64,000 bases of DNA from Hemibagrus wyckioides. Its lineage: Eukaryota; Chordata; Actinopteri; Siluriformes; Bagridae. The notes under the pieces were generated by a model. The model had not been told where the DNA came from. It saw nothing but the letters and a program-made list of their open reading frames with translations, and ran no database searches. The DNA is taken from NCBI RefSeq assembly GCF_019097595.1, contig NC_080712.1, positions 19,120,146 to 19,184,145 of the forward strand, read 5' to 3'. A program made the position numbers and the translations under genes. Below, in pieces: positions 24,851 to 32,748 of the stretch. How positions within the stretch are numbered: the first letter of the stretch is position 1; every line of letters begins with the position of its first letter.

Positions 24851-25489
24851 ATGGCAGATTTGGCAATAGAAACAAAGGGACTGAGAACACATTTTTGGGA
24901 CGAAAGAACTTATAAAGACAGAGACGGGGTTGAAAGGAGACAGACAGAACAGCAGATTTGTGATAAACTGTGGGCATTGACGGCGTTTGATAGGTTGACC
25001 GCATTGCGTCACCAGTTTCCTGAAATAAATTGGGTAGAACAGCTTAAGAAACTCTGGAGACCTCGTGTTTTGGGCCCAATATTGCGTGCGTTATTGGCTG
25101 CTCCTGAACCCCGAGAGGCCGAGGTAGTGATTTCAGTGTATGATTTCATTGATGATCCATACGGGGAGGAAGAAGAGCCCGTGGTAGAAGTGTTTGGAGC
25201 TAGACCAATACAGAGCAATTATTGTTCGGGGCTAAAGGTCATTATTACAATTGAACCCAGGATAGTACTGTGGGAGAGAGGTTTGGGAACAGCACTTTTG
25301 ATTGATAAAATAAATATATTTGAAGAACGATCCAGAAAAAACCCAGTAAGGCCAAGCGTGACTGTAAGAAAAATCTATGCGAGGGTGACCTGGACACCTC
25401 TAAATAGTAACTTGGGTCATAGAAGTGAAGCCCATAGGGCCAGACAAGGGTGTGTCATGAGTAGGAAGAGACACCAACCACACCCGTAG
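24851..25489 (+). CDS. ORF A: leader/Gag N-terminal protein, unknown function
   Basis: A 212-codon ORF starting at ATG 24851 and ending at TAG 25487-25489, the first long ORF after the leader. The product starts MADLAIETKG. It has a basic/aromatic N-terminal half with a WALTAFDRL segment, a strongly acidic patch (DDPYGEEEE) around residue 100 and a basic tail. It has no N-terminal glycine for myristoylation and I recognise no matrix signature. It could be the N-terminal part of a very long gag, separated from the rest by a frame break around 25400-25490, or a separate accessory protein. In both cases it belongs to the provirus. Confidence 0.55.
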   Translation: MADLAIETKGLRTHFWDERTYKDRDGVERRQTEQQICDKLWALTAFDRLTALRHQFPEINWVEQLKKLWRPRVLGPILRALLAAPEPREAEVVISVYDFIDDPYGEEEEPVVEVFGARPIQSNYCSGLKVIITIEPRIVLWERGLGTALLIDKINIFEERSRKNPVRPSVTVRKIYARVTWTPLNSNLGHRSEAHRARQGCVMSRKRHQPHP

Positions 25490-25537
25490 GGGTGATTATA
25501 CTAAGACACAGGAAGCAGAGAAAGAAATTAAAAGTAT

Positions 25538-26671
25538 ATGAAAAAATGGAGTGACCGGACACGTGGGGAGTTGCAGTGGCCACTAGAAGGCACATTTAAT
25601 AATGAAAGGTGTGAAAAAGATGAAGGAAAGACTAGAGTGCTGGGGAGAAATAAAAAAAAAGAAAGTAGGGACAAGACTGACAGAAAGAAGGAAATTGTGG
25701 ATTGGTTCCGGGTGGAAGGGGAACGGCAGAGAGCACTTATAAATGAAAAGAGAGAAGGGCTACAGCCCCACCAGCAGAGGAGCTTGTGGAGCAGGAGAAG
25801 CCACCCCATACAGAGAAGTGCCCCAGCACGAACAGCAGGAATCTATCCGTCCTATTAAAAGAAGGACAACCACAGACAGTGAGACTGGAGATAATGGAAG
25901 GACAGTTTGAAGGCAAAGTAATATATACACAGAATGAAGATGAAAGAGGGAGAGAGAATGCAGCAGCCATGCAGTGCTCAAACGAGAGCAGGAGCAGACC
26001 CATTTTAGGCCAGAGGGATCCGAAAAGGACGGAAGTCTGGAAGGAAGTAAGGAAAGTCTGGCGTGGGATCCAGCGTCATATAGAAGAACGGGACAGGAGC
26101 GGACATGTGGAGAGAGTATCAGATGAATCTAGAAAGGGAAAATACAAAGGAAAAATGGAGTGGTTAGGATTGGAAGACAAGACAAGCACGCCGCACTCGC
26201 AGAGATACCTGGACAAGAGGCCCGCCATCGAGAGCGAATAGCGAAGAGAGCGAGTCTCTACAGAGGGACAACCCGGGTGAATGGGAAAATGATGATGAAA
26301 CAACAAGTGCTACTGCCCTAGAGGAAGGAGGTGATGAAGTGGAAATCATGCAGAAGGAGGGGTTCTACCCCACACCTCAAAAAGGAAAGCAGGGCGAGCA
26401 CAGAGAGGAGGAAGTAATCGAAACGGAAATGGAAGAAGAAGAGTATCACATAACAGGGAAAGTGAAACTAATGCCAACAACAAAAGGGAAAAGAGATGGC
26501 GGATTCCGTGAAATAAGTGAACGGATGGAGAGAATGGAAGAAAGAATGGAAGACAGTCGCTTAACAATGGAAGAGCTGAGGGGGCAGACACAAGCACACA
26601 TAGAAGAAGAACTGGAAAATACAAGGAAGAAACTGGAAAAAGATGGAAATAGACGCAGCGTCAGAGGATAA
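25538..26671 (+). pseudogene. gag middle region, frame-broken (charged, coiled-coil)
   Basis: Three overlapping open segments in different frames (25538-25858, 25786-26241 and about 26242-26671) encode very charged, Lys/Glu-rich sequence with no stop-rich interior. The last carries a clear coiled coil with heptad-like ERMERMEERMED and EELENTRKKLEK that continues in another frame after 26643. Frame changes fall near 25790-25850, 26240 and 26640, the last in an A-run. The region precedes capsid and probably corresponds to the p12-like/matrix linker of an unusually long gag. Young LTRs make recent mutation or assembly indels likely. Confidence 0.6.
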
Positions 26672-27490
26672 AGTCCTGCGTGCCCAAATAATGCAGAAGG
26701 TGCATGGATTAGAGCACACACAAGGGGAGTTGTCTGCGATAAGTCAGATAAAAATGAAGAAAAATGAAAACGAACTGGCCCACCTCAAGAAAGAAATAAA
26801 AGAAGCACGCTGTAATCTGGAACCAAGGGCCGAGGAAGCCCGGCCGGCGGTGAGAGGACTGCTAGACCAGGTGAGAGGAGAAGAAAAAGGAAGGACAACG
26901 AGAGCAATACACCCCTTGACTATGGGATTAAGGTCTGCACGGAAACAAGGAGCAGGAAGGACCCCAGAAAACAAGGAAGAGCAGCAGGTGGAGGCATCCC
27001 AGATGCCAGTAATAATAAAAGGAAACGATGTGGCTTATGTCCCATGGTCATTCATGGACCTGACGGGATTAATTGGCAGACTGCCAAGTGTTTGTGAAGG
27101 AGCTCAAAAATGGATCACACGGTTTGAAGAGCAAACAATGGGACAGGTGCTGGCACTGGGAGATGTCAAAGCAATATTGTCTCAGTCACTGGGGAAGGCC
27201 AAGATGATTGAAATTTTTCACAATGTGGACCTAAGAAGAGAAGCAGAGGGGCAGAAATATGATCCAAGCCCATTTGGGGCTCACCGTAACCAAATCTGGA
27301 AGGCCCTGCGGAGTGCATACCCAACACGGGCTGATCCAGGAAGAGTGGAAAAGATCAAATTGGAAGAGAATGAGAGTGTAGCGGAATTTGTATTAAAACT
27401 ACAGAAGGCATGGAGAGAAGAGATGGGAGGAGCATGGGATGAAACAGCAGCAAGCCAAACCCTGTTTCGTATGATGGTAAAAGGCTCTTC
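26643..27490 (+). pseudogene. gag: gag capsid region
   Basis: An open segment of about 280 codons. It first continues the coiled coil (GLEHTQGEL, HLKKEIKEAR), then a basic linker, then capsid from about residue 120: WSFMDLTGLIGRLPSV, a WITRFEEQTMGQ helix, and in the C-terminal half RVEKIKLEENESVAEFVLKLQKAW, which resembles the gammaretroviral capsid C-terminal domain. The frame breaks at about 27480-27490 in an A-run; the protein continues in the next frame from 27493. Confidence 0.75.
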
Positions 27491-27492
27491 CA

Positions 27493-28195
27493 GTGGAAGT
27501 CCAGGACCAACTGGACACAGTAGTGGGACTGGCTGCAATGGCGTGGCCCACCTTCGAGGCTAATGTAATACATTATGTGGAGCTGCACAGGCGGAGAGAA
27601 AGAGAAGCAAGGAAAGCAGCTGAAAGCCTGGTGATGCAGCTCCACAAGGCTCAACTGAGTGAGTTAGCCCGCAACAAACAGGAAAACATGGAAAAGAAAA
27701 AGGAGGAGAAAAATGTAGCAAAGCAGGCAGCGGTGCTGGTGGCACAGCCAGCAGCACCCTAGCGGCTCAGCCTGCACCTCCAGTGCCACAGCCAGCAGCC
27801 ATGGCGCAAACTACGCCAGTGATTCCCTCGCAACAACTGCAGCCTGCTTACTATGCACCTCCACCGCTGGTAATGTACCCCCCAGTTCAACAATACCCAC
27901 CCCAGAATCGAGGATGGGGTCAGGGACGGGACGTGGTCGAGGAGGAGGAGCATTTCAGCAACCTTTGAGAGGAAGAACTCCAATGAACCAAGGAGGAAGA
28001 GGATGTTGGGTATGTCAAGATCCCAGTCACCTGAAACGAGACTGCCCATATGCCTATCAACAGGAAATGGCACAGCAAAATCAAGGATGGCAAGGTCCAG
28101 GAAATTGGATGGGATCCTGGATGGGGCCTAATCAACAGCCCCAAGGAGTGAACTCGGGAGCAGGCCCCATGGGGCCACCCCCGGGAAGTATGTGA
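27493..28195 (+). pseudogene. gag: gag nucleocapsid region with CCHC knuckle
   Basis: The continuation of Gag in three frames: 27493-27762 (capsid end, then a charged KKKEEKN helix), about 27763-27940 (Pro/Gln-rich, APPPLVMYPPVQQYPP) and 27914-28195. The last contains an RG-rich segment (GRGRGGGAF) and one zinc knuckle, C-x2-C-x4-H-x4-C, at CWVCQDPSHLKRDC. Gag ends at TGA 28193-28195. Breaks are near 27760 and 27925-27945. A single knuckle and RG-rich nucleocapsid fit gamma/epsilon-like viruses. Confidence 0.8.
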
Positions 28196-28215
28196 GGAGG
28201 CCCAGAGAAGCTAGA
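28187..28215 (+). promoter_or_regulatory. gag stop codon with read-through context
   Basis: Gag ends in TGA (28193-28195), and protease continues in the same frame with no further stop, as in gammaretroviruses. The stop is followed directly by GGAGG, as is the UAG of murine leukaemia virus. No frameshift is required for pro-pol expression. Confidence 0.7.
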
Positions 28216-29371
28216 GGGGGAGCTGGTGCAGTACACCACCTCTCTGCACCCCGCTCAAGAACCCACTGTCTCAGTGATAGTGGGTAGACAAATTCGCTCA
28301 TCATTTTTAATTGACACAGGTGCAACATTTACAAGCATAGGCAAAGAAGGCTCAAAGCTCCCCCTCTCCAGTAAAGCAGTAAAAACAGTAGGCTTCTCAG
28401 GGAAAACACAGACTTTACGCTTTACTGAGCCTCAAGAGCTGAACATACAAGGAGTGACAGTGCAGGCACCATTACTGTTCTCCCCAGAAACTCCAGCAAA
28501 TCTACTGGGAAGAGACGTGCTCTGTAAGTTAGGAGCTAAGATACATTGCGGAGAAAGAGGAGTATGGGTAGAACTCCCAGAGCATTTAGTTCAGCAGTAT
28601 GTCATGATGGAGACGAAACTTGAACTAAGTACAATGGACAAGGTATATTGGTTGGAAATAAACGACATGTACAGTGGAATAAGGGATCTGTACACACAGT
28701 GGAAGTCCTGGCTGATCAAAATGAGACCAGACTGTCAAGAAAGCAGAGAACCATGGCACTGCACAATGATGTATGATGAAGAAGGACAAAATGAAGAATA
28801 CGAGGCCATGTGGGACGAACGAACTGAAAAAACACAATACACTCTGAAGACTATAAATGTAATTGTAGGACCGCAAGGGGTAGCTGCATCAGTTCAACTG
28901 CCGTCACAACTCGAGCAGTGGTACCAGGTTCCTGATGCTGCTCCTCATGTCTCCCTGCTGGTTGGGCAAGGTTTTGAATCAAAAGAATTAGGATCAATGG
29001 TGAGGGAGGCAAGTCAGAGGATGCAGTGGAAACAGATAGGACAGGGAGTTAGTGTGTCCTCAGATAGAAAGTTCCTTAAAATAGAGCAGATAGCAATAGA
29101 TGAGGTAAGGCCACAGACTGTACTAATAAGCAGAGCAGAGAATTTGAGGATAGAGAAGAACAAGATGAAACAATTGCCCCAATGGGCTAAAGAGCAGGAG
29201 ATCACAGAGAAAGAAAGGGAGGAAGCACTAGCACAAATACCTGACCAGCTATGGACCAAACATCAAACAGATGTCGGACTGGTAAAGTCGGCAGGTTTAG
29301 TTAAGATACAGCTTAAACCAGGAGCACGATTGCCATATCAGAACCAGTATCCATTGTCAAAGAAGCAATAG
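28196..29371 (+). CDS. pro: Protease + 2H-phosphoesterase-like domain + start of RT
   Basis: In frame with gag after the TGA. Counting from 28226: retroviral aspartic protease with FLIDTGATFTSIG (catalytic D30) and the LLGRDVL flap/helix signature at 93-99. Residues about 138-300 form an extra domain absent from ordinary gammaretroviruses, with two H-x-[ST]-x motifs, H178-C-T-M (nt 28757) and H241-V-S-L (nt 28946), each inside hydrophobic strands and 63 residues apart. This is the signature of the 2H phosphoesterase fold (LigT/CNPase/AKAP7-like), which cuts 2',5' or 2',3'-cyclic phosphates. The ORF continues into RT (LKPGARLPYQNQYPLS) and is broken by a single-base frame change at about 29355. 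The 2H assignment rests on motif pattern only. Confidence 0.75.
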   Translation, partial: GGPEKLEGELVQYTTSLHPAQEPTVSVIVGRQIRSSFLIDTGATFTSIGKEGSKLPLSSKAVKTVGFSGKTQTLRFTEPQELNIQGVTVQAPLLFSPETPANLLGRDVLCKLGAKIHCGERGVWVELPEHLVQQYVMMETKLELSTMDKVYWLEINDMYSGIRDLYTQWKSWLIKMRPDCQESREPWHCTMMYDEEGQNEEYEAMWDERTEKTQYTLKTINVIVGPQGVAASVQLPSQLEQWYQVPDAAPHVSLLVGQGFESKELGSMVREASQRMQWKQIGQGVSVSSDRKFLKIEQIAIDEVRPQTVLISRAENLRIEKNKMKQLPQWAKEQEITEKEREEALAQIPDQLWTKHQTDVGLVKSAGLVKIQLKPGARLPYQNQYPLSKKQ

Positions 29372-29962
29372 TAGGGATAAAACCAACGATTGAGGGTCTG
29401 ACGCAAGCAGGAGTTTTGGTCCTAACAAAAGTCAGTGCAACACCCCATCTTTCCGGTCAGAAAACCAAACTCAGACAAATGGAGACTAGTCCATGACCTA
29501 CGACCAGTAAATCGGGTGGTGATAGCGGAAAATCCTGTAGTTCCAGATCCACACACCCTTTTGTCTAACATTCCAGAAGGAACAAAATGGTACACAGTAA
29601 TTGATCTGTGCTCAGCATTCTTTAGTGTTCCATTACATCCACATTCACAGTTCCTGTTTGCTTTTACCTATGGGGGGCAGCAGTATACATACACCAGACT
29701 GCCACAAGGCTATTGTGAAAGCCCATCAGTTTTTAACCAAGTTCTAGCCCGAGATTTGACTAATTTGGATGTGTCCAGCACAATATTGCAATATGTGGAT
29801 GATCTGCTGATCTGCAGTCAAGCCAAAGAGCAATGCGTACAAGATTCAGTGCAAGTCTTAAAAACTCTGGCCCTAAACGGGCATAAAGTAAGTAAAGAAA
29901 AGTTGCAATTCTGCCAGCAAAAGGTAGAATACTTAGGAGAGTGCTTGAAGGCACTACACTAA
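29372..29962 (+). pseudogene. pol: Reverse transcriptase palm and fingers, frame-broken
   Basis: RT motifs in order: HPIFPVRKP, WRLVHDLRPVN, TVIDLCSAFFSVPL (first catalytic Asp), LPQGYCESPSVFNQ and QYVDDLLICS (YVDD, nt about 29792). Reading from protease needs two frame changes (about 29355 and about 29430-29445). A third near 29935-29945 separates it from the RNase H-integrase ORF. Each is a single-base change. Motif spacing is normal for gamma-type RT, so only the frame is damaged. Confidence 0.85.
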
Positions 29963-32748
29963 AAATCTCACCAGAACATGTAGAAGCAATCCGAAAAGCT
30001 CCCAGACCTCAAACTGTCCAGCAGATGCTATCCTTCTTGGGATTGGCGGGTTTTAGCAGACCGTGGATTTGTGATTTCGCAATGAAAACGCAACCACTTA
30101 GGGATATTGTGAAAGCAGCAGACCAAACAAAGTCTAGTGCCACGCTAACATGGACAGAGGAAGCAAAAGCAGCATTTGATATGCTAAAGACTGCATTGTC
30201 ATCTGCACCTGCATTGGCATGTCCAGACTATGGCAAACCATTCTATTTGTATGTGTCTGAAAGAAAAGGGTTTGCCTCAGCAGTGTTAGCACAGGAACAA
30301 GAAGGCATGGGGAAAAGACCAGTAGCGTACTTTAGCACGGCACTCGATAGTGTGGAGAAGGGCATGCCACCATGCTATCGAGGATTAGCAGCTGCGGCAT
30401 TTGCCTATCAAAAGGCATCATCAATCACAATGGGGCATCCAGTGACCCTGTACACATCCCATGCCTTGCATGCACTGCTGACTAGTCAAAAATTTGTGAT
30501 AACCAATGCTCGAAAAACAGGTTATGATGTCATTCTGTCAGCTCCTGAACTAACAATTGAGAAATGCCGCACAATAAACCTTGCAGATAGGCTGGGGCTC
30601 CCAGAAGACGGAGCCCCACATGAGTGCGCTGAAGTGACAGAAAAATACCTAAAAGCTAGATCAGACTTAGAAGCACAACCACTGCCTGGTGCTCAATGTA
30701 TCCTCTTTGTGGATGGATCATGCTATCGTAGTAATGAGGGAAACAAAGCTGGCTATTCAGTAGTCCAATATGATGACCAAGAAGGAGTATTTAACACAGT
30801 AGTGACTGTGGCAGTGCCACAACCCTGCTCTGCCCAATTGGCAGAAATAAAAGCACTAACAGCAGCCTGCAAACTGGGGGCAGGCAAAACATGTACAATA
30901 TACACTGATTCGGCCTATGCTTATGGAGTGTGCCACGTGTTTGGACCAATCTGGGCACAAAGAGGTTTCCAGAGGGCAGATGGATCAGCCATTGTACATG
31001 GGCCGGCGATTTCAGAGCTGTTAAGGGCAATGATGCTCCCTAAAGAACTGGCAATCGTAAAATGTAGAGCTCATAAGTCAGATGGAGAATGGGTTAGCAG
31101 AGGAAATGCAGTAGCGGACGAGGCAGCAAAAAAGGCAGCAGTAGGTGAAATAAGTGTTATGGCAATGATGCAAACAGGAGAGCCAGATGATGAAGGGCAG
31201 ATGCAGGTCACAATGGCTGATGTCAGGGCTTTCCAAGAGTCTGCATCAGCAGAGGAGAGAGAATTATGGAAGAAACGGGGAGCAGTATTAGATCCCCAGT
31301 CTAGGACATGGAGAAGTTGTGATGGAGTGTTTGTGGCCCCACTAAGTTTTCTTCCAATGCTGATCAAAGAAGCACACGGAATAGATCATTGTGATCGCAG
31401 GAAAATTATTGAGACAATTCGAGAGAACTGGTGGTCTCCATACTTAGCGAGTATGGTGGACAAATTCCTGCGATCGTGTGAACTTTGTGCAGTACGCAAT
31501 GTCAGAAAACATTTCACGGCACCCATCAGCCACATACCAGAACCCATGGGACCATTTAGACACTTAGTAATAGACTTTGTGGATATGGGAACTACAGAAA
31601 GAAAGGAAGGAAAGAGGTATATTTTGGTAGTGATAGATCGGTTCAGCCGATGGGTAGAGGCGCAGGCTACGGCCAAAAATGACGCCAAGACAGTGGTCAA
31701 GTTCCTGTGCAGGGAAGTGATCCCCCGCTTTGGCATCCCAGATCAGCTGAGCTCAGACAATGGTCCACATTTTGTGAACGAAGTAATGAAAGCTATGGCA
31801 GAGGCCTTATGCCTGAAACACCGTCTAGGTTGCGTGTATCACCCACAATCTCAGGGGATTGTAGAAAGAGCTAATGGAGTGCTGAAAGAGAAGATAGCTA
31901 AGATTTGTGCGAGCACAAAGCTGAATTGGGTACAAGCATTGCCGTTGGCACTGATGAAAATGCGGTCGCAAACCAACAGGAACACTCATTTGACACCACA
32001 TGAAATGCTCACAGGACGGCCAATGCCAGTAGCCTTCATTCGGGGGCCTTACAAGGGCCCATCGCTGGAACAGCTAGAGGGCGAAATGTCAAGCTATGTA
32101 AGACACCTAACCCAAATACATAGAACTCTGTATTCACAGGTCTGCGAAGCCACGCATGGTGTGAGGGTAGAGAAGGAGGAGCTTCGTCAGGTGGAGCCAG
32201 GAGACCACGTGTATATCAAAGTGTTCAAAAGAAAGCATTGGAGCCAACCAAGGAGAGAGGGACCATTCAAGGTAGTATTGGCAACGCCAACGGCGGTCAA
32301 GGTTGAAGGAAGAGAACATTGGTATCATTTGAATCATTGTTGTAGAGCGGCAGGGAAAGGACCAAAGTGGAAAGACTCGCGCCCAAAACTGGTGCAGCTC
32401 GCTCACTCGGAGGAAGACACTGACCCAGAAGACGTAGAACATCCAGAAGCACCAGCATACAATACACGGGGAAAAGGAAAGAAAGCACAGCAGAAGGCAG
32501 AGTTCCAGACCATAGAGTCAGGCCCGATTACTGAGGAGCAACTGGGAGAGCCCCTGAGTTCACCAACCCTCGACTTCGAACCTATAGTGCACCAATTTTT
32601 AAGAGAGCCTGAAACGATAGAAGATTTCTCAGGCGAGCCCAGACCAGGTCCATCAGGGCATAAACCGTCCCAAGCATTTGATGCATCAGATTTAACAACA
32701 CTGAATTTAGCAGATATAGCCCAGGACAGTACAGAAGAGTCAGAATGA
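29941..32748 (+). CDS. pol: Pol C-terminal part: RT connection, RNase H, integrase
   Basis: A 935-codon open segment. RT thumb/connection comes first. RNase H has D258 (FVDGS), E302, D323 (YTDSA) and D393 (VADEA), all four catalytic acids. Integrase has the zinc domain H479-x3-H483 and C513-x2-C516, and the catalytic core D545, D606 and E642 with 35 residues between the last two. A C-terminal PGDHVYIKVFKR...GPFKVV domain is of gammaretroviral type. About 110 extra residues follow, acidic and Pro/Ser-rich. The initial codon is not a true start; this is the continuation of Gag-Pol. The TGA stop overlaps the env ATG by 4 nt (ATGA). Confidence 0.93.
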   Translation: MLEGTTLKISPEHVEAIRKAPRPQTVQQMLSFLGLAGFSRPWICDFAMKTQPLRDIVKAADQTKSSATLTWTEEAKAAFDMLKTALSSAPALACPDYGKPFYLYVSERKGFASAVLAQEQEGMGKRPVAYFSTALDSVEKGMPPCYRGLAAAAFAYQKASSITMGHPVTLYTSHALHALLTSQKFVITNARKTGYDVILSAPELTIEKCRTINLADRLGLPEDGAPHECAEVTEKYLKARSDLEAQPLPGAQCILFVDGSCYRSNEGNKAGYSVVQYDDQEGVFNTVVTVAVPQPCSAQLAEIKALTAACKLGAGKTCTIYTDSAYAYGVCHVFGPIWAQRGFQRADGSAIVHGPAISELLRAMMLPKELAIVKCRAHKSDGEWVSRGNAVADEAAKKAAVGEISVMAMMQTGEPDDEGQMQVTMADVRAFQESASAEERELWKKRGAVLDPQSRTWRSCDGVFVAPLSFLPMLIKEAHGIDHCDRRKIIETIRENWWSPYLASMVDKFLRSCELCAVRNVRKHFTAPISHIPEPMGPFRHLVIDFVDMGTTERKEGKRYILVVIDRFSRWVEAQATAKNDAKTVVKFLCREVIPRFGIPDQLSSDNGPHFVNEVMKAMAEALCLKHRLGCVYHPQSQGIVERANGVLKEKIAKICASTKLNWVQALPLALMKMRSQTNRNTHLTPHEMLTGRPMPVAFIRGPYKGPSLEQLEGEMSSYVRHLTQIHRTLYSQVCEATHGVRVEKEELRQVEPGDHVYIKVFKRKHWSQPRREGPFKVVLATPTAVKVEGREHWYHLNHCCRAAGKGPKWKDSRPKLVQLAHSEEDTDPEDVEHPEAPAYNTRGKGKKAQQKAEFQTIESGPITEEQLGEPLSSPTLDFEPIVHQFLREPETIEDFSGEPRPGPSGHKPSQAFDASDLTTLNLADIAQDSTEESE

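Noticed and set aside
24623..25012. 129-codon minus-strand ORF opposite ORF A
   Set aside because: It runs through the CA repeat and A-run of the leader, giving CVCVCV and poly-Phe; no domain.
28640..29130. dUTPase domain between protease and RT
   Set aside because: Considered because some retroviruses carry dUTPase there, but no dUTPase motifs (GxxxRS-type or C-terminal GG-F) are visible, while two H-x-[ST] motifs are.
28640..29130. Claim that the 2H-like domain counters OAS/RNase L
   Set aside because: As I understand it teleosts lack canonical OAS genes, so 2-5A is an unlikely substrate; other cyclic nucleotides or RNA ends are left open.
30791..31736. Minus-strand ORFs opposite RNase H and integrase
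   Set aside because: Shadows of a well-supported coding frame.
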